Assembly: GCA_030831375.1 (NCBI GenBank)
Contig: JAURLF010000228.1
Span: forward strand, 1-6,740
DNA from: Gaiellales bacterium
GTDB taxonomy: Bacteria; Actinomycetota; Thermoleophilia; Gaiellales; F1-60-MAGs149
DNA length: 6,740 nucleotides
Direction: 5' to 3'
The first letter of the stretch is position 1, and every line of letters begins with the position of its first letter. This document shows positions 1 to 6,740 of the stretch, piece after piece. Below the pieces are notes generated by a model. The model did not search any database, was not told the origin of the DNA, and saw only the letters and a list, made by a program, of their open reading frames with translations. A program made the position numbers and the translations under genes.

Positions 1-577
1 ATTCTGAATTCAGTCCGACGTAGGCGTGGGCGCCGTCAGGCGAAATCACTAACGCGTACATGGGGCCCTCGCCAGCTTCGAATGTGGCAGCACCGACGCG
101 TGTCATGTCGGACAGGCGAATCTTGACGAGCTTGGCCGGATTACCGCATCCTCCGAAGTAGGCGTAGGCTCCGTCTGGCGATATCACCGCAAAACTGCAA
201 TGGCTCTCGTCGCTTTCGAGCACGACGCTGTCGACAGGTGTCATGTCAGACAAGTCGACCTTGATGACGTCGCGGACTCCTGTCCCAACGTAGGCGTAGT
301 TCCCATTTGGCGAAACGACCATAGATGTCGCGTAATAGACAGGTGCCGTGAGCCTGACGCTGTCGACGCTCTCAAAGGCCGGTGCGGTGGAGGAGAGCCA
401 GAGGCTGGCGAGGACGATGCCGAGGGCGATGGCGAGTTTGGCGGCTCGTCGGCGGTGGCTACGGGTAGCTGCGTCGTGCGGGTGGTGGCCGCGAGCGCAT
501 CGTTGGCCGCTGATTGCGACGTGCTGCGTCGCCGCAACGGGCACATTGCCGATTGTCAACCTAGAAGTTGCACTCAT
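1..577 (-). CDS. YVTN-type beta-propeller repeat protein, exported or membrane-anchored (C-terminus cut by window edge)
   Basis: The reading frame is open from an ATG at 577 to the left edge; 192 codons are visible and the end is missing. Residues 1-46 are polar, with a basic RSHRRRAAK stretch. They are followed by a hydrophobic segment at about 47-66 (LAIALGIVLASLWL), which looks like an unusually late signal peptide or a signal anchor. From about residue 70 come 44-46-residue repeats. Each has a 'V(I/V)SPxGxYAYVG' core, at residues 87, 131 and 178, and the first two cores are followed by an 'LSDMT' strand, at 109 and 155. This is the pattern of the YVTN/surface-layer beta-propeller family, whose blades usually form protein-interaction or scaffold surfaces; no enzyme activity can be assigned. 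No Shine-Dalgarno is visible before the ATG; GTG at 544 and TTG at 559 are alternative starts. Third codon positions contain many A/T (ATA, TTA, AAT, CCA), unlike the genes to the right, suggesting a different origin. Family call fairly sure; exact start and ligand unknown. Confidence 0.82.
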   Translation of the reverse strand, partial: MSATSRLTIGNVPVAATQHVAISGQRCARGHHPHDAATRSHRRRAAKLAIALGIVLASLWLSSTAPAFESVDSVRLTAPVYYATSMVVSPNGNYAYVGTGVRDVIKVDLSDMTPVDSVVLESDESHCSFAVISPDGAYAYFGGCGNPAKLVKIRLSDMTRVGAATFEAGEGPMYALVISPDGAHAYVGLNSE

Positions 578-610
578 GGCACGTCGACCGCGAACAGGGA
601 CCACCGACCC

Positions 611-632
611 GCAGGCACCACGATGTGCCTGC
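611..632. promoter_or_regulatory. Perfect palindrome (8+8 with 6-nt centre) upstream of the propeller gene
   Basis: GCAGGCAC at 611-618 is followed by a 6-base centre and its exact reverse complement GTGCCTGC at 625-632. The inner edge lies 33 bases upstream of the propeller gene's ATG at 577, a position suited either to a dimeric repressor operator or to a hairpin in the 5' leader of that transcript. The symmetry is seen directly; the regulatory role is inferred and no specific regulator is recognised. Confidence 0.4.
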
Positions 633-847
633 AAGACGCTGCTCGTGCTTGACCGTACCACGCGAGGACACGAAAAACGACTCTCGCACAGGAGCTGGGT
701 GTTCCGACTTCCACGTTTCGGCGCATCCTCGAGCATCGAGATCATCACGAGTCCATACCGGCAGGGCAGCCTTAAAGACTCGTTGGCGTGTGACGGGCAT
801 GCGTACCTCGTGAATACGCGGATGGTCGGGTCGGAACGGGGGACGGG

Positions 848-892
848 GTGCCGAGTATGCTCCTCCGGTGATGCGACTCGCGCCCTCGGCAC
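848..892. repeat. 8-bp perfect inverted repeat with 29-nt loop
   Basis: GTGCCGAG at 848-855 pairs exactly with CTCGGCAC at 885-892. The loop contains CTCCTCCGG and an ATG at 871. A second small hairpin follows at 904-927. The pair could be the base of a structured leader RNA for ettA, about 160-200 bases before its start codon. At this GC level an 8-bp match in a few hundred bases can also occur by chance. Confidence 0.3.
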
Positions 893-963
893 ATCGGTGC
901 CTACTGAGCCTGTGCGAGGCTGCTCAGCATGTCCCTGTGACCGACTGGACTAAACCTGGACTC

Positions 964-1008
964 AGCCCGATGGGCTTGAACCACCGATTAGCCCAAGCCC
1001 GAAGCCCA
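964..1008 (+). promoter_or_regulatory. Cluster of mutually exclusive stems in the ettA leader
   Basis: A single GGGCT at 972-976 can pair with four separate AGCCC copies. Upstream AGCCC at 964-968 gives a 5-bp, 3-nt-loop hairpin. TGGGCT pairs with AGCCCA at 990-995 (6 bp). GGGCTTG pairs with CAAGCCC at 994-1000 (7 bp, 15-nt loop). TGGGCTT pairs with AAGCCCA at 1002-1008 (7 bp). All use the same central bases, so only one can form at a time. The last three copies form a near-tandem repeat (TAGCCCA, AGCCCG, AAGCCCA). The cluster ends 45 bases before the ettA start codon. There is no U-run, so a classical intrinsic terminator is not supported. The pairing is seen in the sequence; a switching role is inference. 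Confidence 0.35.
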
Positions 1009-1053
1009 CTAAAACCGCTTACTTATGCGGAATAACACGAAAGCAGCATCCGC

Positions 1054-2736
<1,683 letters not shown>

Positions 2737-2737
2737 T

Positions 2738-2767
2738 CGTCGCCGCTGGTGGCGTCAGCCGGCGACG
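2738..2767 (+). terminator. Hairpin immediately after ettA, candidate terminator
   Basis: CGTCGCCG at 2738-2745 pairs perfectly with CGGCGACG at 2760-2767. Inside the loop, CTG at 2746-2748 can extend the stem with CAG at 2756-2758 across a one-base bulge, leaving a 7-nt loop. It begins two bases after the ettA stop codon, in a convergent intergenic region where termination is expected. There is no T-run after it, which is common for hairpin terminators in high-GC Gram-positives but lowers certainty. Confidence 0.45.
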
Positions 2768-2808
2768 TGGCGGGGCGTGGCGGTGGTGCGCTGCGCGGAT
2801 TCGTGTTT

Positions 2809-2825
2809 CGGTGGCGGGCACCGCC
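2809..2825 (-). terminator. Weak hairpin downstream of the protease gene
   Basis: CGGTG at 2809-2813 pairs with CACCG at 2819-2823 with a 5-nt loop; alternatively GGCGG at 2813-2817 pairs with CCGCC at 2821-2825. It lies about 25 bases past the protease stop on the minus strand. Stems of this size are common by chance in such GC-rich sequence and no T-run follows, so this is only a candidate. Confidence 0.2.
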
Positions 2826-2849
2826 GCGACGGTGACGCCCGGACTGGCC

Positions 2850-4472
2850 TTAGCGGGCGACTCGCACCGGCCGCAGCGCGCGGCTGACCCTGCCGATCTC
2901 GTTCGTCCACGTCACCCGGCCGGTGATGCGTGCACCCCGGTCGATGGGGCGCACGCGATAGACCGATGTCCTCGCGCGGCGTACGAGGCGCCCGTTCCGG
3001 TACCAGCGGTACGTGGCCTTCGGCCTCGGGTAGCCCCGCACTGCCGGCGGGCGGGCGCGCAGGCGGCCGCCGACCCGGGCCTTGCCCCTGACCGGCACCC
3101 TGCCGGCCCTGACCCGCGGCGCCCGGAGCACCCGGCCGGCGTCGACGGTCGCCGTGCCGGTGCCCGCGGCGTTCGCGGCCGCCACGCGCACGCTCAGGAC
3201 CTTGCCGGCGTCGGCGGCGACGGGCCGGTACGCCGCGCTCGTCGCCCCTCCGACCTCCGACCCGTTCACCAGCCACTGGTAGGCGATCGCACCGCCCCAG
3301 GGGTCGTCCGAGGTTGCGCTCGCGGTCAGCGTCGCGCCGACGCGCGGCGCCGTCGGCACGGTCGCCGCCACCACGGGCGCGCGGGTGGGGGTGGGGGTGG
3401 CGGTGATGGTGGCGGCCGCGGATGCGCCGAGCGTCACCTGCGGCTCCACGGTCACCGTGACAGCACCGCCGCCGGGAACCGCGACGGTGCGCGCCGCCGT
3501 TGGGCCCGTGACCGTCTCCGTCGAGCCGTTGACCGTGACGCGGAAACCGGTGGTGGTCCAGTTGGCGGGCGTGACGCCCCAGGTCAGGGTGACGTCGGGG
3601 CCGGTGCTCGTGAGGGTCAGGTTCTGCGCTGTCGCGGTCTGGGCGGCCACGTAGGTGCGCACGAGCGTGTTGGCCGACGCGCCGCCGTCGAGGATCCAAC
3701 TGCGGAAGGCCGAGATGCGGCCGTAGACCCCCGGGGCTCCGCTGGCGCAGGCCTGCGTGCCCCAACTCGTATCGCCGACCAGCGTGTGCACGCCGCCGAG
3801 GGTCAGCGCCAGCGGCCCGCCCGAGTCGCCCTGGCAGGTGTCGATGCCGGCCGGGAGGTCTCCGGCGCAGACCATCGAGGCCGCCGAGAACAGGCCGCCC
3901 CATGCGCGCGTGCAGTCCGCATCCGAGATCAGCGGCATCGTGGCCTCCCGCAGCGCGGCTGGCGGTGGGCCATCGTTGACCGTGCGCCCCCAGCCGGCGA
4001 CCGCGGCGCTAGCGCCGCCCGTCACGGACCCATCCTGCCAGGGTGCGATCAGCGGCATCGGCGGGGCCGACGTGTCGGCGTCGAGGACCACGATCGCGAC
4101 GTCGTTGGCGTAGGTCGAGCGGTTGTAGTTCGGATGCACCGCGAAGGACGTCCATGAGCGCTGCGTGGAGGTGTCGGCCCTCAGCAGCACACCAGGGCGT
4201 GCGATGCCCTCGGTGGCCAGATTCCCGTCCGCATCCATCGTGCAGTGCGCAGCCGTCAGGATCACGCGCGGCGCGATCACGGTGCCGGCGCAGGCCCATT
4301 GCGGCGCCCCGACGCCGGCGGTGAGGTACGCGATGCTCGGCCACGCCCCTGCCGGAGCGTCCGAACCGTTGATAATCCGCACCCCGACGTCACCCGCCGG
4401 GCTCGCCTCGAGCGGTGCCGCGACCCCTGCCAGCAGGAGGCCGGAGATCAGGGCGGCGTACGCGCGGCGCAT
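2850..4472 (-). CDS. Secreted trypsin-like serine protease (S1) with FN3-like and two Ig-like C-terminal domains
   Basis: This 540-residue endopeptidase is predicted to be extracellular. A signal peptide is visible: MRR, hydrophobic residues 5-20, then a likely cut after A23. A short propeptide ends at R32, just before mature-like IINGSDA, so activation by cleavage after Arg is likely. The S1 domain (about 33-262) has catalytic His76 (TAAHC), Asp124 (NDVA) and Ser217 (GDSGG). D211, six residues before Ser217, marks a trypsin-type pocket preferring Arg/Lys. Cys pairs 61-77, 187-202 and 213-242 match the conserved disulfides. An FN3-like domain (about 279-350) and a TPTPT linker follow, then two Ig-like repeats exactly 90 residues apart (W400/W490, D421/D511, N434/N524). 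The second (450-540) has 27 Arg and only two acidic residues. I chose ATG 4472 because the frame further upstream lacks a signal peptide and would overlap mpaA. No strong ribosome binding site is seen; 52 bases separate it from mpaA, so read-through from that gene is plausible. The natural substrate is unknown. Confidence 0.93.
   Translation of the reverse strand: MRRAYAALISGLLLAGVAAPLEASPAGDVGVRIINGSDAPAGAWPSIAYLTAGVGAPQWACAGTVIAPRVILTAAHCTMDADGNLATEGIARPGVLLRADTSTQRSWTSFAVHPNYNRSTYANDVAIVVLDADTSAPPMPLIAPWQDGSVTGGASAAVAGWGRTVNDGPPPAALREATMPLISDADCTRAWGGLFSAASMVCAGDLPAGIDTCQGDSGGPLALTLGGVHTLVGDTSWGTQACASGAPGVYGRISAFRSWILDGGASANTLVRTYVAAQTATAQNLTLTSTGPDVTLTWGVTPANWTTTGFRVTVNGSTETVTGPTAARTVAVPGGGAVTVTVEPQVTLGASAAATITATPTPTRAPVVAATVPTAPRVGATLTASATSDDPWGGAIAYQWLVNGSEVGGATSAAYRPVAADAGKVLSVRVAAANAAGTGTATVDAGRVLRAPRVRAGRVPVRGKARVGGRLRARPPAVRGYPRPKATYRWYRNGRLVRRARTSVYRVRPIDRGARITGRVTWTNEIGRVSRALRPVRVAR
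3375..3397 (+). other. G-rich tract with G-quadruplex pattern inside the protease gene
   Basis: On the plus strand, four runs of three or more G lie at 3375-3377, 3383-3385, 3387-3391 and 3393-3397, with spacers of 5, 1 and 1 bases. They encode, on the minus strand, the Thr-Pro linker residues 359-366 of the protease. The G-rich strand is the template strand for that gene. The motif may simply result from ACC/CCC codons in a TP-rich linker. Confidence 0.35.
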
Positions 4473-4524
4473 GCCCAGACCGTACCGCAGGACCGCGGCG
4501 GCAGCTCGTCGCGGGCGACCGGGC

Positions 4525-5220
4525 CTACGTCCGCAGCAGCGCCTCAAGCCCCGGCAGGTGCCGCGCGCAGAGCGCGGGCAGGGGAGCGTGCTCGACCTCG
4601 TAGGTGATCGCCGGCAGGCCGCGGTCCGTGCACCAGTCGCGCAGCGCACCCGGGGTGGGGCTGCCGATGTCCGCGCGCACCGGCAGGTCGGCGGCCTCGG
4701 CGAGCCGGCTCACGACGAGGGGGTCCGTGTGCGGGGTCGGGGCGACGAGCGCGAGCGGGCTGTGCAGATCGACGACCAGGTCCGGCTCGAGTCGATCGAT
4801 CAGCGCGAGCAGCGCCTGCGTCTCGGGCTCCGATCCCGGGGTACCGCCAGGTGACGAGCGGTTCGTGCGGTGCGGCCGCCGCCGCTCCGGCGCACCCGGC
4901 GGGTACGTGAAGGAGTCCTCGGCGCGCCAGGAGGCGGCGGGGAAGTTGCGGTTGAGGTCGACGCCGGCGGCGTTCTGGCGCACGCCGGCCAGGAGACCAT
5001 CGGGGTTCGTCGCGGGCAGGACGGCCCAGGCCGCGTCCGCGGCGTCGACCCGCTCGAGCAGCCGGCGGGCGAGGAGCAGGGTCTCGGGCTCCTCGCCGTG
5101 GATCCCGGCGAGCAGGAGGCCGTCGACCGTCCTCGTGCCCGCGGGCACGTACACGGTCAGGGGCAGGCCGCCGCGCGAGCGGCCCATCTCGTGCGCCTCC
5201 CAGCCGTCGGCGATCAGCAC
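4525..5220 (-). CDS. mpaA: MpaA-like murein peptide amidase (M14 zinc carboxypeptidase family)
   Basis: This 231-residue protein has no signal peptide or membrane segment, so it is likely cytoplasmic. MpaA cleaves the gamma-D-glutamyl-diaminopimelate bond of murein tripeptide during cell-wall recycling. Zinc ligands are H41 and E44 (HGEE) and H153 (DLHSP). The substrate-binding block AAGVDLNRNFPAASW at 84-98 contains N90/R91, and R81 sits where family members bind the substrate carboxylate. SEPETQALLALI at 130-141 and the likely catalytic Glu208 (ITYEVE) complete the pattern. The DLNRNFPAA and SEPETQAL blocks are almost identical to E. coli MpaA, and length is close to its 242 residues, so the protein looks complete. 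Start is GTG at 5220, fixed by a good Shine-Dalgarno seven bases upstream and by the family N-terminus (GRSRGGLPL aligning with the GRSLLGAPL region). It lies 16 bases after the aldehyde dehydrogenase stop, so the two are probably one operon. A related M14 amidase with another gamma-glutamyl substrate cannot be excluded. Confidence 0.88.
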   Translation of the reverse strand: MLIADGWEAHEMGRSRGGLPLTVYVPAGTRTVDGLLLAGIHGEEPETLLLARRLLERVDAADAAWAVLPATNPDGLLAGVRQNAAGVDLNRNFPAASWRAEDSFTYPPGAPERRRPHRTNRSSPGGTPGSEPETQALLALIDRLEPDLVVDLHSPLALVAPTPHTDPLVVSRLAEAADLPVRADIGSPTPGALRDWCTDRGLPAITYEVEHAPLPALCARHLPGLEALLRT

Positions 5221-5227
5221 CGCGGCG

Positions 5228-5234
5228 CCTCCCC
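5228..5234 (-). promoter_or_regulatory. Ribosome binding site of mpaA
   Basis: On the minus strand GGGGAGG lies seven bases before the GTG at 5220, an ideal Shine-Dalgarno and spacing. It sits between the aldehyde dehydrogenase stop codon (5237-5239) and the mpaA start. It decides for GTG 5220 as the start codon and shows that mpaA is translated independently within the shared transcript. Confidence 0.75.
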
Positions 5235-5236
5235 GG

Positions 5237-6740
5237 CTAGTCGAGCTGCAGCCAGATCAGCTTCAGGTCGGTGTACTTCTCCATCGCGTGCATCGACTTG
5301 TCGCGGCCGAAGCCCGACTGCTTGAAGCCGCCGAACGGCGTCGTGATGTCGCCCGCGTCGAAGCAGTTGACCCAGATGACGCCGGCCTTGATGTCGCGCG
5401 CCACCTTGTGGGCGGTGGAGACGTCGCGGGTCCAGAGCGCGCCCGCGAGGCCGTAGACGGTGTCGTTGGCGATGCGGACGGCCTCGTCGACCTCGGTGAA
5501 CGTGAGCGCGGACAGGACGGGACCGAAGATCTCCTCCTGGGCGATCGTCATGTCGTTGGTGACGTCGGCGAAGATCGTCGGCTCGATGAAGCAGCCGCCG
5601 GTGTCCTGCATGACGCGGCCGCCGCCGAGCGCGACGGTGGCGCCGTCGGCCCTGCCGGCGTCGATGTAGCCGAGCACGCGCTCCATCTGCGTCGTATCGA
5701 CCATGGCGCCCATCTTGGTGCCCTGGTCGAGCGGGTTGCCGGGCTGGATGCCCTGCGCGACCTTCGCCACGCGGGCGATGAAGTCGTCGCGGACGTCGGC
5801 GTGGACGAGCAGCCGGGAGCCCGCGTTGCAGACCTCGCCCTGGTTGAAGAAGATGCCCCACGCGACGGCCTCGGCGGCCTTATCGAGGTCGGGGTAATCC
5901 GGGAGGATGATGTGCGGCGTCTTGCCGCCGCACTCGAGCGAGACGCGCTTGAGGTTCGACTCGCCGGAGTAGCGCATGAAGTACTTGCCGACCTCGGTCG
6001 AGCCGGTGAAGGCGACCATGTCGACGTCCATGTGCAGGCCGATCGCCCGGCCGGCCGTCTCGCCGAAGCCCGGCACGACCTGCAGGACGCCCTCGGGGAT
6101 GCCGGCGTCGACGGCGAGCTGCGCGATCCGGATCGCGGTCAGGGGCGACTGCTCGGCCGGCTTGAGCACGACCGAGTTGCCGGTGGCGAGCGCCGGGCCG
6201 AGCTTCCACGCCGCCATCATCAGCGGGAAGTTCCACGGCACCACGGCGCCGATCACGCCGAGCGGCTCGCGCACGACCATCGCCACCGCCGACGGATCGG
6301 TCGGGGCGATCTCGTCGGAGACCTTGTCGGCGCACTCGCCGTAGAAGGCGATGCACTTCGCGGCGCCCGGCACGTCGATGGTGCGGCTGTCGGAGATCGG
6401 CTTGCCCATGTCGATCGTCTCGAGCAGCGCGAGCTCGTCCGCGTTCTCCAGGATGAGCTCGGCGAACTTCTTCAGCACGGCCTTGCGGCGCGCCGGCGAC
6501 GCGTTCGACCAGACGCCGCTGTTGAAGGCGGCACGGGCACCGGCGACGGCGCGATCGACGTCGGCCGAGTCGCACGCGGCGATCTGCGTCACGACGGTGC
6601 CATCGATCGGCGAGACGCAGTCGAAGGTCGCGCCGCTGATGGCATCGACGTACTGGCCGTCGATGAACGCGCGGCCCTCCGGCTGGAGGCGCTCAGCGGC
6701 GTCGGCGACGGACGATGCGGTGGGAATGGCGGTGGCGCTC
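5237..6740 (-). CDS. NAD(P)+-dependent aldehyde dehydrogenase, PuuC-like (N-terminus outside window)
   Basis: The frame is open to the right edge: 500 codons are visible plus TAG, so the start lies beyond 6740. A GTG at 6592 is internal, because conserved family sequence (FIDGQYVDA) lies upstream of it. Counting from the first full codon at the edge, the ALDH core is intact. Oxyanion Asn170 (PWNFP), cofactor-binding Lys193 (LKPAE), the FTGSTEVG turn at 244-251, general base Glu269 (LECGGK), nucleophile Cys304 (NQGEVC, codon 5828-5830) and Glu403 (EEIFGPV) are all present. The C-terminal blocks GDITTPFGGFKQSG and GRDKSMHAMEKYTDLK closely match E. coli PuuC (gamma-glutamyl-gamma-aminobutyraldehyde dehydrogenase, 495 aa, putrescine breakdown), so an amino-aldehyde substrate is likely. 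Betaine-aldehyde or general aldehyde oxidation remains possible. Cytosolic, usually tetrameric. It is followed after 16 bases by mpaA; no other putrescine genes are visible here. Confidence 0.93.
   Translation of the reverse strand, partial: SATAIPTASSVADAAERLQPEGRAFIDGQYVDAISGATFDCVSPIDGTVVTQIAACDSADVDRAVAGARAAFNSGVWSNASPARRKAVLKKFAELILENADELALLETIDMGKPISDSRTIDVPGAAKCIAFYGECADKVSDEIAPTDPSAVAMVVREPLGVIGAVVPWNFPLMMAAWKLGPALATGNSVVLKPAEQSPLTAIRIAQLAVDAGIPEGVLQVVPGFGETAGRAIGLHMDVDMVAFTGSTEVGKYFMRYSGESNLKRVSLECGGKTPHIILPDYPDLDKAAEAVAWGIFFNQGEVCNAGSRLLVHADVRDDFIARVAKVAQGIQPGNPLDQGTKMGAMVDTTQMERVLGYIDAGRADGATVALGGGRVMQDTGGCFIEPTIFADVTNDMTIAQEEIFGPVLSALTFTEVDEAVRIANDTVYGLAGALWTRDVSTAHKVARDIKAGVIWVNCFDAGDITTPFGGFKQSGFGRDKSMHAMEKYTDLKLIWLQLD

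Larger units (their letters stand above)
578..1053. other. Intergenic region between two divergent genes, rich in inverted repeats
   Basis: These 476 bases separate the minus-strand propeller gene from plus-strand ettA and must hold both promoters. I see no convincing protein gene, tRNA or rRNA segment and no clean -35/-10 pair. Base composition is more mixed than in the genes to the right. The region holds an 8-bp palindrome at 611-632, an 8-bp inverted repeat at 848-892, a small hairpin at 904-927 (CTGAG pairing with CTCAG) and a cluster of competing stems at 964-1008. A 54-codon open frame at 871-1035 crosses the last two structures but has no ribosome binding site. The function of these structures is not known. 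Confidence 0.6.

Noticed and set aside
1..330. CRISPR-like spaced repeats with a period of about 135 bases
   Set aside because: The recurring TAGGCGTAG-type blocks encode the SPxGxYAYVG cores of propeller blades and vary as coding repeats do.
554..559. TTGACA on the minus strand as a -35 promoter box
   Set aside because: It lies inside the propeller reading frame downstream of its ATG, and no -10 box is found at 16-18 nt spacing.
348..953. Plus-strand frame of 201 codons over the propeller start and the intergenic region
   Set aside because: It overlaps the propeller gene antisense, has no domain, no ribosome binding site and mixed composition.
964..1008. tRNA or tmRNA 3' end suggested by clustered stems
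   Set aside because: No T-arm, anticodon arm or CCA end can be fitted; the stems compete rather than form a cloverleaf.
2755..3903. Minus-strand frame of 382 codons within the protease gene
   Set aside because: It is out of frame with the verified S1/FN3/Ig protein and gives an Arg/His/Gly-rich low-complexity product.
4473..4649. 59-codon upstream extension of the protease
   Set aside because: It would overlap the end of mpaA, is Arg/Cys-rich and would bury the clear signal peptide that begins at the ATG at 4472.
6590..6592. GTG at 6592 as the start of the aldehyde dehydrogenase
   Set aside because: The frame continues upstream with conserved family sequence (FIDGQYVDA) to the window edge, so this codon is an internal Val.

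Overview
The window is GC-rich bacterial DNA, and coding density is high to the right of position 1054. The right-hand genes use almost only G/C-ending codons and GTG/ATG starts. The secreted protease carries tandem 'YxWxxNG' Ig-like repeats and an Arg/Ala/Pro-rich tail. This fits a high-GC Actinomycetota, possibly of the Thermoleophilia/Solirubrobacter type. That placement is an inference from style, not from a marker gene.

Layout: (1) 1-577, minus strand: the N-terminal part of an exported YVTN-type beta-propeller protein, cut by the left edge and noticeably less GC-biased than the rest. (2) 578-1053: a long intergenic stretch with no convincing gene. It holds a perfect 8+8 palindrome close to the propeller start, an 8-bp long-range inverted repeat, and a striking set of mutually exclusive stems just before ettA. 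(3) 1054-2736, plus strand: ettA, the two-domain ABC-F ATPase that gates translation elongation. (4) 2737-2849: a short convergent intergenic region with a strong hairpin directly after the ettA stop. (5) 2850-4472, minus strand: a secreted trypsin-like serine protease (S1) with an FN3-like domain and two Ig-like repeats, the second extremely Arg-rich. (6) 4525-5220, minus strand: mpaA-like murein peptide amidase (M14). (7) 5237 to the right edge, minus strand: an NAD(P)-dependent aldehyde dehydrogenase most like PuuC, with its N-terminus outside the window.

The three minus-strand genes on the right run in the order aldehyde dehydrogenase, mpaA, protease. The first two are 16 nt apart and mpaA has a clear Shine-Dalgarno there, so they are very likely co-transcribed. 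The protease follows after 52 nt and may be in the same transcript. MpaA points to turnover of the DAP-containing peptide of peptidoglycan, and PuuC-type enzymes oxidise gamma-glutamylated or similar amino-aldehydes. A shared nitrogen/peptide salvage theme is possible but unproven. EttA is a housekeeping translation factor unrelated to these.

I did not find a clear new defence, mobile or RNA-guided system. The items most worth a second look are the competing stems in front of ettA, with a small ORF crossing them, and the protease whose own tail is packed with Arg, the residue its S1 pocket is predicted to cut after.
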